DNA of 64,000 bases. It comes from Earliella scabrosa (taxonomy: Eukaryota > Basidiomycota > Agaricomycetes > Polyporales > Polyporaceae). The notes beneath the pieces were generated by a model. The model was not told the origin of the DNA. It saw only the letters and a list, made by a program, of their open reading frames with translations, and made no database searches. The number at the start of each line of letters is the position of its first letter. Position 1 is the first letter of the stretch. Of the stretch, positions 8,674 to 20,900 are shown in pieces. The translations under genes were made by a program, and so were the position numbers. The DNA is taken from NCBI GenBank assembly GCA_022605405.1, contig JABYQQ010000010.1, forward strand, positions 248,001 to 312,000, read 5' to 3'.

Positions 8674-11089
8674 GCTCTATCCATCTTCACCCTGCTGCAC
8701 CAGCATCATTTATGCACGAAGTTCCACAAAAAGTATCTCAAGTTGTCCCGCAGTAATCCCTCTACTGCTACAGATATCTGGTCTACCTTAGCAATCAATC
8801 CCTCGTCCACCATATCGGATACTCAGACCCTTGGAGCCTGGCGCCTACTGGGTGGCCATCGGCGCCTAACACTTCGCGTCTTGACCACCTCTCGCCATTA
8901 CGCCTGATTACAGCTTCATAACCTCCCCATTGCGACACGCCTTCGACAATCTCGCCGTAGCTGCTTACAAGGTAACCTTATGCCCCATTGGCACAAACTG
9001 AGGTCTCAAGGTTGAATGGAACAGGTAACTAGTAGTTCTATGAGTACTCAATCCGTCGACCATCACCTTGCTACTAAGGCATGGACCTCAGTACTACTAG
9101 TACTTACTGACATATGCTAGGGCTAGGTAAGTGAATGTCTTGCATTATGTGTGATATTCTGCGCGCGGTGCCAGAGGATCCATCAGGGGAAAGTGTTTGC
9201 CGGTTCGGTTATCAGGCGCTTTGAAGCTGACCAGTCTCGTTTGCCATACGCTTCCTCTTTCGTTGCTCGATCGAGATCAGATCTCCCGCTCGTTCGTGCT
9301 GACTGTGGCCGCTTGACCCGCCCGCCGTCCTCCCGTCGTCTCTCTCCACCGCCTGCACGCGCGACGGGGCTGCACCAGCGCACGTCGGGCGCGATAGGCT
9401 GTGAGCAGGACCCCGAATGTGAGAAGGCGAGCTCTCCGTCCGTACAGAGGCCGATGATCCGTGCGCAGAATGCCCGTGACAATCCAACTCTGTTCTCATC
9501 ACCATCTCGATGCCCAACGCCCAGCGGCGCCAGATCTAAGCGTCCTCTTCGCGATACACGTCCTCCGTCTATTTCTGGACAACACAACGTTTGCCACATA
9601 ACGTACTCCTCCCTGCTCCTCCCCGTACTCTCTGCAAATATACCCGGGCGCGTCCTCGCCTCTTGCGCTATCGATGGCGAGCAGTCCGGCTTGCCTGCGA
9701 GCCAATGACACATCCGGGACCGGCCCTCATGCAATCATATGTCCTCGGACTGTGCAGGTCCTCTGATAGCCCCATCGGTGCCTCGACCTCCAGACACTCG
9801 ACCTCGGTCTGTCTGTGGGTCCGTCAGATGTCGGGCCTGGCTTCCGAGGGCAGCGGTGTCCGCGTCGCATCAGATACCCGACGCTGTCACTGGCTGAATA
9901 GCGTCGGACGACCCCTGTGTTCTCTGTACGTGCATGGCTTAGCCTCTCAGCGAATTGAATCAAGTCATTCTCCGTTCGGATCAAGGCAAGCCACCAGCGT
10001 GCTTGCAAACCTGGATCGCGACGTCATCCGTGCGCTCATTATGCTGGTCACCATCAGCCAGGGAGGAGGGCACAGGTAAAGGACATACCGCTCTCGCATG
10101 TCCCATGCCCTTATCGACCCGGTACCCAAGGTCACCTGCCAGCCAGCTAAACGCTGTCTCTCTCTCCAGAGCTCCAACTACAAGGCCTCACTGTGCCCCA
10201 CGCATTTCTCCCACCCAAGCCTGCGAATCCCCCACATAGCGGGGGCCCTGCCAAAACACCCCCGCATCCGCATTCTGGAGCGTCTCCCCGGAGGCTCAAG
10301 CGAATTCCTGCGCGAAGCGCTTGGCGAGCTCTTGATGTAAACGGGCGCAACCTAGATAAGTTAGCGTTCGATCGTCCAATGAGCCCGGGCGAGAACGCCC
10401 TTCCCCATCTCCAGACGCGCGTCCCGGCCTGTCGTCTGTTGGTCGTCTGACTCGCACCCTTGCGGGGCGCGCTCGCTAGAACTTGAAGCTTGAGCAGGCT
10501 GCAGGAGTCCAGAGAAGGGCGCGGAGGGGCCCGCGTTCTGCATTCAAACTTCCAACGGGGAGAAGCCGGGCCTGGGTGCGTCGTACCGCTCTGGGAGCCC
10601 TCGGTGAACGCTTTCCGACGCGCCCCTCGGCGGAGCCTGGAGCTCTGGACGTCTGGACTGTGTGTTGCGGGGAATGTCAGCTGTGCGTGCGTGTACAGTG
10701 GGGAAGGACGGAGTGCGATGGGTACCTTCGGGTCGCGCGCGGAGAGGCTTGAGCGATTTGCACTGCGAGTCTGAGTTCCCGCCTCCGTCTCGGACCATCC
10801 CAATTATTCGGAATCGGAGGCTGCGCTCGGACGAGCAGACCGGAGCTAGCTGGTCACGGTGGCCTGACGGACGTCCGATTCCAGTGTTCGTGGAGGCCTC
10901 AGGATGAGACTACTCAGCGACTCGTCAACGCGTCACGCCCACCCCGGACTCGTGACACGACACGACGCGCCGACGTGCAGACGCGTCGCGTCGCGCCACC
11001 ATTCGCCGATCGCATACGCGTCCATCCAAGAATAGCACGGCATTGCGCGAGCTCGCCTCATCGGACGACCCCACCCAACTCAGATCTTC

Positions 11090-11334
11090 AAGCTTCAGGC
11101 CTCAGGGTAGCTCAGGCTGCGCGTTGCAGTGTGCCTCTGCGCCCAAACCATTTTGCAGCTTGCTCCCCTCCCAAATATGAGCTGGAGCTTCAATCGAGTT
11201 TGTCACTGACTCGGCATGACGCGGGCAGACGCACGTTCATGAAAGTCCCGAAGGAAGGAGAAGGGATGGGTGTGGTAATGATCAGCGTTGCCCACACCGA
11301 GCGAGTGTGCCTCCGCCCTGAGGCCTGAAGCTTC
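11090..11334. repeat. perfect 18-base inverted repeat
   Basis: AAGCTTCAGGCCTCAGGG at 11090-11107 is matched exactly in reverse complement at 11317-11334. The spacer is 209 bases and has no ORF of note. It could form a hairpin or be the ends of a small non-autonomous element. Confidence 0.75.
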
Positions 11335-12082
11335 AGAGGTGAGCTTCAACCTTCCATACCGCGGTCGCGTGTCCAAGTGTAGACGATCACCCAATGCCCC
11401 CGGCCGATAAACGTTGGGCAGGAGCCCTAAGGCCTGATGACACGATGGGCAAGCACTCCGCGAGCGCGCTTTGAGATAACCGCACCGACGATCGAGGGCG
11501 CCGCTGCGTGTCCACATCATGGTGCTTCGCGTATGATAGGGAGAAGAGCAAGCTAGGGGCAGAGTTCCGCGGTGAGCGAATGCCGGTGAGATGGTGATAC
11601 GAAGGAACAACCTGCCTTGGCCTTTTACGATACAAACGCAGCGTCCGGATAGAGAAGAGGGTGCAGAACGATCGGTTCGCTGGCGGCAGGAGCATTTTGG
11701 AGGCGCTATGTACGTGAATCAGTAGTCAGCGAGCGTTCTGCAGGTAAAGAAGACATAGCACTTGCCTTCGAGGTCCCGCTGTGTAGATCTGCCAGCACGA
11801 GGAGTAGATGTCAATGACTCAGATCACGCGCAAGGAGTGAAAAACAATATGCGACGTTAGACAGCAGGCGGTACAGTGCGGGATGCGACGATGGTAGTTA
11901 TTAACAGTCCGTGCGAGGCTGGATCTAGGCCGGAAATCTACAAGTACACGAGAGTAAGGCTGCATGCGAGATGGGTTTATATGATGTATGTATCGCAGGG
12001 AGATGAAATGTTATGTGGATGGCCGCGGTCAAGACAGGGAGACGATACCGCTGGGTGGGATGACACAACGAATGGTAGCGGT

Positions 12083-12727
12083 TTACTTCTTCCCTGCCTC
12101 GATGGCGTCCCCATTCTTGCATGCAACGATCTTAATCTTCGGGGCGGATACGTGGTCGTTGGACTCCATCTTGAACGTAGGGTTCTTGACGATGAATGTC
12201 CACACGTCGTCGCACAGACGGTAGGTGTGCAGATGACCCTAAGGGATTGTAGACCATGGATAACAGCAGCGGAAGATTGAGCGGTAGGAGAGCGGAGGAG
12301 AGGCGAGGCGAGGCAGAGACGCCGGTGAGCGAACAGACCAAGCAGCGCACAGATGACGTACCTTGAGCGTAGTCTTAGTCTTGACCTGCTTCACCATGAT
12401 GTCCGCCAGCGACTTGTCAAACTGCACGTTCCGTCGGTTTGCGAGACCGAGCACGGCAGCACAAGGGCGGCGTTAGTCAGCACCACTCGTCCCTCCCGAC
12501 CACCCAACCACCCTGAGGTAAAGATGAAGGCGTACCTGCTGCAACACCTTCATAGCCAGCTGCGGGGTGATGGCGCCGCTTGTAATGAGCTCATCCAGCG
12601 AGTCAGTGAGCGCCATGCCGATCCTAGACGAGTCGGGGCCGGTCTCCCAGTCAAATTCGCGTGCGGGGTAGCATGGCGAGTGCACTCACGAGGAGCCACG
12701 GTAGAACTCGTAGTACGCAGAAGCCAT
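12083..12727 (-). CDS. toa2: transcription initiation factor IIA gamma subunit (TOA2)
   Basis: Four exons, 12727-12690, 12623-12536, 12421-12362 and 12238-12083, give 113 residues, the usual length for this small subunit. The N-terminal four-helix region begins [20 protein letters not shown], continues [20 protein letters not shown] and ends in [12 protein letters not shown]. The C-terminal beta-barrel half has the diagnostic [19 protein letters not shown] and a short basic tail ending EAGKK. The protein pairs with the TFIIA large subunit to stabilise TBP on the TATA box in the nucleus. The match is complete and without gaps. The next gene (GH89) is divergent, its ATG about 470 bases away, so the interval is a shared promoter. 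Confidence 0.95.
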
Positions 12728-13194
12728 GGCAGATGAACGTGTGAAGTAATGAATGGAGTGGTCACGGAGTACGTCGAAGCAGCAAATCCGAGGTCGAGGA
12801 CACCAGGAAAGGAGTGGCTGGACACTCAGCTCGCCGCCACCACCAAGCAGCGTAGCTTACATAAGCCCGACGCGTGGCTCTCGCGTGGTATGGCACAACC
12901 ACAGGAGACCACAGGCTGAAAACCTCCTCGGCTTGTCTCCTCTCAGACCTCCCTAGTACATGTATCCAGTTTCGTCCTCGACTATGCTATCGCACGTTTT
13001 GTTTGTCGCCGTTACCGAGGACGCTGCGACAATTTCGCCTACGGGACGGGTAGTACAGTGATGGGACCTCAAACCACCTGGTGACGACATGCAATCAAAG
13101 TTCTGATTCAAAAGGCCGCAACGTGCGCTGGTGTCCTCTTGACGTTGCCCCGCTCGCTCGACGTGCGTGCCCCGCAGTGCCCAGTCTCACTACC

Positions 13195-15629
13195 ATGGTC
13201 TTCCGACAGCGCCTCTTCGCGCTCCTGTCGCTTGGCCTCCTGGCTGGTGGTGTCGACGCCCAAGCACCTCTGGACGGCATCTACGCCCTCGCCAAAAGAC
13301 GCGTCCCAACTCATGCACACGCGTTCTCATTCTCGCTCGGACGTGGCGAGCCCGACTCCTTTGTGATCAAGGATGCACACTCCGGTATTCACGTCGAGTG
13401 CACCACGGTGTCCGCGTGCGCGCGAGGGTTTTACACGTGAGTAGTTTGCTACGGTCGTCCGCGCCATTCTGAACAACAACGCAAAGGTATTTGACGCAAT
13501 ACGGCGGCGCGGACATTTGGTGGACGGGCTCGCGACTCACCAACCTTCCTGCACTCCTTCCGAGAGTTGGGAAACCTGTCAAGGGTAAAGCCATTGTTCC
13601 TTATAGGTGAGTTTGTCTTCCGTGCTTCCCCTTGGCACCCTTGGCTACTTGGTCAGATCGGTGGCTGTGAAAGCGATGTCGCAAATTATATCGAGAAGGG
13701 CGGATTACAGCATAGGATCCCTATCTCACTTCATCCCGCAGGTACCATTTCAACACGGTGACGTTCTCCTACACGACCCCATTCTGGAACTTCGAGGAGT
13801 GGGAGCTTGAGCTCGATTGGCTCGCTCTGCGTGGAGTCAACCTACCTCTGGCCTGGGTCGGTTACGAGTACATCCTCATCCAAGCCTTCCGCGACGTTGG
13901 CCTCACGGATGCCGACATCGCAACATTCCTGTCTGGACCTGCGTTCCAGGCGTGGAACCGATTCGGAAACATCCAAGGGAGCTGGGGCGGCGACCTTCCG
14001 ATGACTTGGGTCAAGGACCAGTTCGCCCTACAAAAGCGCATCCTCAAGCGCATGGCCGAGCTCGGGATGACGCCTGTGCTTCCGTCGTTCACAGGTTTTG
14101 TTCCACGTGCGCTCGCGACTCTCTACCCCAACGCATCCATCGTCAACGGAAGTCAGTGGGAGGACTTCCCGACCAAGTTCACGAACAATTCGTTCCTCAA
14201 TCCATTCGACCCCTTGTTCATAACAATTCAGAAATCGTTCATATCCAAGCAACGCGAGGCGTACGGAGACGTCTCGCATATCTACACCCTCGACCAATAC
14301 AACGAGAACGACCCCTTCAGTGGCGACACCGCCTACCTCGCCAACGTCACCGCTGGTACCTTCGCCAGTCTGCGTGCCGCAGACCCAGAAGCGGTCTGGC
14401 TCATGCAAGGATGGCTGTTCTTCAGCAGCTCCGACTTTTGGACCACCGAGCGGATCGCGGCGTACCTCAGCGGAGCACCCGGCAACGACAGCATGATCAT
14501 TCTCGATCTGTATTCCGAGGCCCAGCCGCAGTGGAACCGCACGTCATCCTACTTCGGCAAGCCGTGGGTCTGGTGCGAGCTGCACAACTATGGTCACAAC
14601 ATGGGACTGGAAGGCAATCTGGAAGAACTCACCACGGGTCCACTGACTGCGCTGAACAGTCCTGGCAGCAGCATGCAAGGCATCGGCTTGACGATGGAAG
14701 GTCAGGAGGGCAACGAGCTCGTCTACGACCTCCTGCTCGATCAGGCGTGGTCCTCGAAACCAATCAACATCCGCACTTACGTCGATGCCTGGGTCGCGCG
14801 CCGCTACTCAGTTAAGCCTCTCCCAAAGGCGGCTCTGGATGCCTGGAGGCTGCTGTCCACCACTGTTTACAGCAACAAGGACCCGAACTCGCAGGCGACG
14901 ATCAAGAGCATATACGAACTGGCGCCAGCACTCACGGGACTTACGAACCGGGGCGGACACCACCCGACGACCGTCCCGTACGACACGAACGCAACCGTGC
15001 TCCCCGCTCTCCAGATGCTCGTCAAGGCCAGCGAACAGCACCCCATGCTGCGCGTAGTGCCCGAGTTCTCGTACGACGTCGTGGACGTCGCGCGGCAGCT
15101 GCTCTCGAACCGCTTCATCGATCACTACAACGCGCTCGTCGCGACGTACAACAGCACATCGAGCCCATCCGCCATCCGCGCCGCCGGCGCGCCCCTCGTC
15201 GACCTCCTCGAGGACCTCGACGCGTTGCTCTGGACGGACGAGCACTTCCTGCTGAGCGCGTGGATCCGCGACGCGCGCAAGTGGGCGCACGGGAAGGGCA
15301 AGAAGGCGTACGCGGCGTACCTCGAGTACAACGCGCGGAACCAGATCACGCTCTGGGGCCCCGACGGCGAGATCAACGACTACGCGTCCAAGGCGTGGGC
15401 CGGGCTGGTCGGCACGTACTACAAGCCGCGCTGGGAGGCGTTCGTTGACTACCTGGTGGAGACGAAGAAGACGGGCGCGGCGTATGACGCCACGAAGGTT
15501 AGAGCGGTCATGATCGAGATGGGTCGGGAGTGGAGCAATGGGACGTGGGGGACGGGCAAGGGCGAGACGTGGGGCGTGAAGGGGAGTACGTGGGAGGTGG
15601 TTGGGCGGATCATGAGGAAGTGGGCGTAG
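13195..15629 (+). CDS. secreted alpha-N-acetylglucosaminidase, glycoside hydrolase family 89
   Basis: Exons 13195-13436, 13487-13606 and 13742-15629 encode 749 residues, like animal NAGLU. Residues 1-23 form a signal peptide ending LLAGGVDAQ, so the enzyme is secreted or vacuolar. The family removes terminal alpha-linked N-acetylglucosamine. Landmarks in order: YGGADIWWTGSRLTNLPALL, FNTVTFSYTTPFWNFEEWE, DWLALRGVNLPLAWVGYE, then LDQYNENDPF, whose Glu is the likely acid/base, and GLTMEGQEGNELVY, whose first Glu is the likely nucleophile. WVWCELHNYGHNMGLEGN is a further conserved block. Several N-x-S/T sites fit a secreted glycoprotein. In fungi the substrate is probably cell-wall or bacterial glycan; that is inference. 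Confidence 0.95.
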
Positions 15630-16340
15630 AGCTGAGGGCGGCGCGGCGCGGCGGTGTGTGTCTAATGTTTGTTCGTCAGTGTCACTAATGGTACTAGATT
15701 GTTAGAGCCATGGGTTGTGCATGAACCCACCGGTGCTGCTCTGATAGAGCCACACATGGGGTATGCCAGACAGCCATCGTCATTGATCAAACACAGACGT
15801 GTAAGAATGCAACAGCTACGGTAGGTCGGACAAGGAATTCCCTAATCTGCGGGTTCCATACGACATTGTCATCGGCGGAGAACGTCACGATGTCGCGGAT
15901 GCTTTTCTCCGGCCGAATGTGTTACGGCCAGCACGAAGCATCGGTGTCACATATACGTTTCCCCGGTCATGTGCACCGAGCGAGACGCAATGAGGAGAAC
16001 TCTGAGTGGTCTCTTCATTGTCAAACACTGCATCATGCCACCGGCACTACATGCAGCGGATTGACTTGCGAACGCCGTTATCGGATGGATTCCTCTTGAC
16101 CGGCATTGAACGACTACTCCCGCAGCGCTCCATCGCCGTCGGCTTTCCAGAACTCTATCTCGGTATACGAAATGCCGAATTGCTTCGGCTGCCCCCACAC
16201 ATATATGTATCGGGTACCACGAGGAAAGACCCGCACGAGTTCTTTCTGAACTGACTGTTGTTGCTCCAGGTAGAGCTGGAAGGGTAGGGATGATAGATAC
16301 CTATGAATACGGCAAGTTCCACATCTCCTTGTCATCGAGT
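15630..16340. other. intergenic, no gene recognised
   Basis: This holds the 3' flank of the GH89 gene and the upstream part of the DUF6533 gene. A plus-strand frame at 16006-16254 and a minus-strand frame at 15947-16198 lack domains and splice support. The first exon of the DUF6533 gene may lie here but I cannot place it. Confidence 0.5.
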
Positions 16341-16368
16341 TGCCTTATACCTAACTTAACTTGACTAG

Positions 16369-17686
16369 TGACGTCCTTCGCATGCGCTGCCACTGCCTTT
16401 CTTGTGTGGGACGCACTTATCAATTTTGATGATGAGGTAGGCCGTGCCCCCGTGTCTTTCGCAATCTGCTCCTACTAACCATCTCAACAGGTTGAATACA
16501 TATGGAGGTTGGCAGTGACACAAAACTAACTGTCCACGCTACTACGCTGACACAGTGACTTGCACTACAGGGGACGGAACTCATGGGTGAAATGGACGTA
16601 TCTCGTCATAAGACATGTTCCTTATCTTGCTCTAGGGTACGAGTCCTTCAGGGTCTGCGTACTAGAGAACTATGCAACGACTCAAGCTGCGATAGTTCGA
16701 TTCAAACCATCACAGGCACCGGTGCTGTTCAACACGTCTGGAACGCTCTCCAATGCAAAGTCTGGATCGCATACCAGCTCGCTTTCAGTGAAGTGCTCAT
16801 CGTAGCGGTTGAAACCATACTGATTGCGCGCAGTGAGTAACTTTCTGTTCTATCAACAGATGCTCGTACTCACATCAGTATGCATATTCAGTCCATGCAA
16901 TGTTCAACCGCAACCGGACAATCACGGCGTTGGTACTCATCCTGTTCGTAGGAGAGATCTCTGCCATGTGCACGATCCTCGCGATCACAGTGCCCCAGAT
17001 CGAGTTTTCGCCTCAATGTCTTATTACGCGGACACCCAAGCTGTTCTCTTCGTACTGGTCGGTGTCGTCCCATTCAGACAGATCTGTGTAGCTAAGAGAT
17101 GTATCGCAGGACAATCTCCTTGGCGTTCGAGACTATACTGTTTGCACTGACACTCGTCAAGTTCTTCTCGACCCTTGCCATCGGTCCCCTCCACCGAGGA
17201 TCGATCATGCGCGTGTTGGTCAAAGATGGGACCTGGGCATATGCCATCATCTTCGGTATGGCCTATGTCTCTAGCTCGTTGACCGGAGCAGGCTAACCCG
17301 CCCGGGATGTCAGTCATAATGCTGCTGAACACTCTGATGTATGACTTGGTGAAGAATGTCCTGTCCGGGACCTGGTATTGGTGAGTGATTACGGACTAGT
17401 TCGAGGAATGAGTGAAATAAGCCCTCTCTTGCCATTATGCTAGTTGGGAACTCTCAGTCATGTCATTCGCGGTCAGTAGGAGTCTGTCCACGTAACAAGC
17501 GTTCGTGCATATCACTAAGCAAGTCTACAGGGATCCCATGTTCTATTGAACTTGAGGCGGTTTGCCATCGGGGAGACGCTTTCGGACACTAGTTGCCTCT
17601 CCCCGCAACGTCCATCCTCAGGCCTGCGTTTTGCGGGCATGGGCAGCGAGACCACCACGGTGGAGATGGAACCCATACGAGGATGA
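16369..17686 (+). CDS. DUF6533-type seven-transmembrane protein
   Basis: The N-terminal domain is read from VTSFACAATAFLVWDALINF followed by DDEVEYIWRGRNSWVKWTYL across exons ending at 16436, 16491-16507 and from 16571. This D-x-E-V-x-Y-I-W pattern is the hallmark of DUF6533, a membrane family expanded in mushroom fungi. More hydrophobic helices follow (AYQLAFSEVLIVAVETILIA, TALVLILFVGEISAMCTILA, ETILFALTLVKFFSTLAIG, VIMLLNTLMYDLVKNVLSG). The tail ends VEMEPIRG with TGA at 17684-17686. A 17-base microexon is inferred. The start methionine is not identified, and the splice between 16637 and 16690 and that near 16835 are unclear, so a damaged copy is possible. A receptor-like role is often suggested for the family; none is shown. 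Confidence 0.75.
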
Positions 17687-17902
17687 CTTGCCTCTACCGC
17701 TGTGTGCCAGAGTTTGCGGCAGGCGTCGGTTGTTAGGGAGGGGTGGCACCGCAAACCATTCGCTGCGCCACAGCGACGGTTTGTCAAGAAAACATGGACT
17801 ACCTGTATGCAAGATGGAAAGACTGTATACAACAGTGATGTACGGAAGCAAGATCTTATAACGTATACTGCCAACGACGACAGCGAACCAAAGTCAAGAA
17901 CA

Positions 17903-20900
17903 TCACTCGATCACGTCCGCATCGGCATGCACGCTCTCGCCCGTACTGATAGTACGACCAATCAAAGTGCGTGGCTCGAGCTTGAAACGGTGCTTCGCTT
18001 GCGCCTGCTTCTTCTTCAAGCGTTCCCGACAGCGCTCGCACAGCGTGCCACTGGATCCCTCAGGCAGCGCCCGCTTGCAATTTTTGCCGCTGCAGTGAGC
18101 CTGAAGCATTTTATGGAGTTCAACACCCGCACGGTTGCACCGAGTCATAGTTCGGAGACGCACCTTCTGATCCGTCGTACCCTCTGCGTCGCCCTGTCCA
18201 GCGGTAGTAGCCTGTTCGAAGGCCTCGGGCGGCGGGAACTCCTCGATCTGGGTGACCGTATCGTTCTGCGGCGTCTTCGACAACGAGATCCTCCAAGTGG
18301 AAAAGTGGCCAGCTGCTTCAAGCTCTGCCCGCTTGTTCGGAGTGAGGACTGCAAGCCCATCGTCTCGTTTGCGCTTGATGATGAACGTGGGCTTGTTACT
18401 GTTGATGTGCTTGTCTGGATACAGGATGCCCATTGTCGGCTCTGAGACTGGTTCCGGGAGTGTGCTCACGCTCGATGTAATGCTCGAATCGGTGGTGGTG
18501 GTTGTAACGAGCGTCTTGGAACTTCGATCCCACGTTAGGGACAAGTGAGCGGCTTGCTCTGGAGGCGGAGTTGGCTGCGTAGGTGGCGGTGGCGGAGCTG
18601 GTGGAGGGAATGGAAGGGCATAAGGATATGGCTGCATCTGAGGCGGATACATCTGTCCCGCAGGGGGCTGTGACTGCTCATGAGGGATAGGATATTGGAC
18701 CGGTGGAGGATACGGGTGGCCAGGAGGCGGTGGTGGCGGATAAGGCTGACCAGGATAAGGGATTGGCGGACCTGGGTAGGGATACGGGTACGGGTACGAC
18801 CCGTAGGGAGTCTGGTAGATCGGCGGTGGAGGATATGTCCCCTTAGGAGAAGCATAGCCATACTGGTAGTTCAATGGAGCGCCATATGGAGGCATATACG
18901 GAGGCGGCATATAGTATGGATATGGTGGTTGTCCGTGTGGAGGAGGCGCATACGGCGGAGGAGGATGATGCGCCATCCCTTCAGGAGTTGAAGGAGTGAG
19001 AACTGCAGTCGTCTGCACAGGATGGGCCGCATCGGTATGGTGAGGCTGCAATGAGTGTGAATCAGTAGAAGCCGGAGCGTGGACAGCCGGTTGTGGTTGC
19101 ACAGGGGTAGTCTCTGGCTGGGGTTGGGCTCGCATTCTGCTTTTGCCCTTGTTTCGCTTCTTGGGCGAGGGAGGAGCTACGACGTCCGGAGTCTCGGGCG
19201 GTTGACCGTTTTGATCGAGAGAGATTGGTTCAGGCTGAGGCCTTTGATCCTGGCGACGTTCGATGTCTTGTTCGCCGCCTGCATGGTCTGCATGGTCGCT
19301 GGGCATCTGCCATGAGGGTATGATGAGCATAATTAGGAGCATGACTTGCTATAGAATCACCTGTGACAGATGGTGCACTAGTGTAGACGCAAGGTCGCCT
19401 AGCACTGGTTCCATGAACACTAGGTTCGGGTGATCAGCCACGGACTCGCCGTTGAACATGGCTGTATGCGTCTCCGACCCTCCATCGACAGGCACTTGAT
19501 GCATAGCCGTGGGCTCGAGAGCGGCCGTAGGTTCCGCCGCCCCGTCCGCAAGCGGGTTTCCAGACGAGTCGCTCGACTGCGCGACCTCCGAGGCAGGGAC
19601 AGAACCAGAACCCGAGGCGATGTTGGAGTCGGGCTGTTGGATCGCAGGTGGAGGAGCTGCAGACGCGGCCTTTCCTTTCGCCTTCTTCTTCCCCTTCTCT
19701 TTCCGCTCTCCAGCACTCCTCTCCCGCCCTTCTACCTCCATCTTAACCTCCACGATCTTCCCAGCGGCGACCTCGGGTGGGATGAGACCGCTGTCTCGAA
19801 GCGCCTTGAGACGACGGCCAGCCCGGTCGCGTGTCCTACACAGATCGCACATCTTCCATGGATTGCTCGGTGACAGCAGGTTCGCGCACGACTTGATCGA
19901 GCAGACGTGGTTCGTCCTTCTCTGACCACGCGCCGCGGGGGGAAGGCCAGTGCTCGGCTCTCCGAGCGGTGTGTCTTCCACAATCTGATGTGGAGGTGCA
20001 GCTGCGTCAGCGACGACGCCAGCGAACTCGGGGGCAAGACCAGCGTCCGCAAAGTCCTTCTCGAGCCCTTCAAAGACTTGTGCGATGTCGTTTGCGCTCA
20101 ACGAGACATCTGGCATGCCGACCTCGTCGTCCGTTTCTTCCACCTCAGGAGTGTTGGCGGTCGCACCAACTGCAGCAGCCCACCCGTCGTGCACCTGGGC
20201 CTTGACCTCCTTGTCGCGGACACGCTTCAGTTTGCTGTGATGGCGGTTCTGGATGCGATGCCGTTCACAGCGGAGGAACTGATAGTCGCCAGGCAGGATC
20301 TCTCGGCAATGCGAGACGGTGCACATTCGCGGAGGGAGCGGGGCAGGCTCGCCGTTCTCTGTCACTCCCGGTGTACTTGATGACGAAGATGGGCCGGCGA
20401 CTGAACCAGCTCCGTCTTCCCCTTGGGGAGGACTGTACTCGTGCCAATTGTCTTCCTCCGGCGGAAGTGGTGGTAGGCCCTCAGCGGCACGTCGAGCGTC
20501 CTCCTCCGTGCGCCGTTTGTGCAGCTCCGCGACAACGACCTCCTTTTCGCGCTTCCATTTGGCGCGCTTTGTCGTCCCGTAACTGCGATACCGGTCACGG
20601 CAAGGCTCGCACATCTTGAAGAACGAGTTGCCGGGGATGAGTGTCTTACATCCCTTGATCGAGCAGAATCTGGGAGGGAGCGGGCCATCGACAGAGGATG
20701 CTGGTGCGGACACCGTCGGTCCGGAAGTGATGCGAGTAGAGAGGTTGAAGTTGGGCACGGCCTTGAGGACCTCAGCGAGTACAGGGTGGATCTCTGGAGC
20801 ACCTGGGGCAGGCGGAGGGGCAGGGCTTGTCGAAGGTGTACTGGTGGACGGACGCTCTTGTTGTGGCGATCGTTGTGGCGGATGGTCGCTCCGAGCGTAT

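Larger units (their letters stand above)
8600..12080. other. 3.5 kb without a credible gene
   Basis: Several GC-rich open frames occur on both strands (for example 9151-9708 plus and 10147-10803 minus), but they overlap each other, show no domain and no coherent splicing, and are Arg/Ser/Pro-rich as random GC-rich frames are. The visible structures are two clusters of ACGCGT/CGACGCG and one perfect 18-base inverted repeat, listed separately. The stretch may be decayed transposon DNA. Confidence 0.6.

Noticed and set aside
10147..10803. 218-codon minus-strand frame and several overlapping plus-strand frames in 9.1-11.3 kb
   Set aside because: Frames on both strands overlap over the same GC-rich DNA, none has a recognisable motif, and no splice chain links them.
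13817..14815. 332-codon plus-strand open frame
   Set aside because: It is a frame-shifted shadow of the GH89 gene. The GH89 frame has the family motifs; this one is Arg/His/Gln-rich without any.
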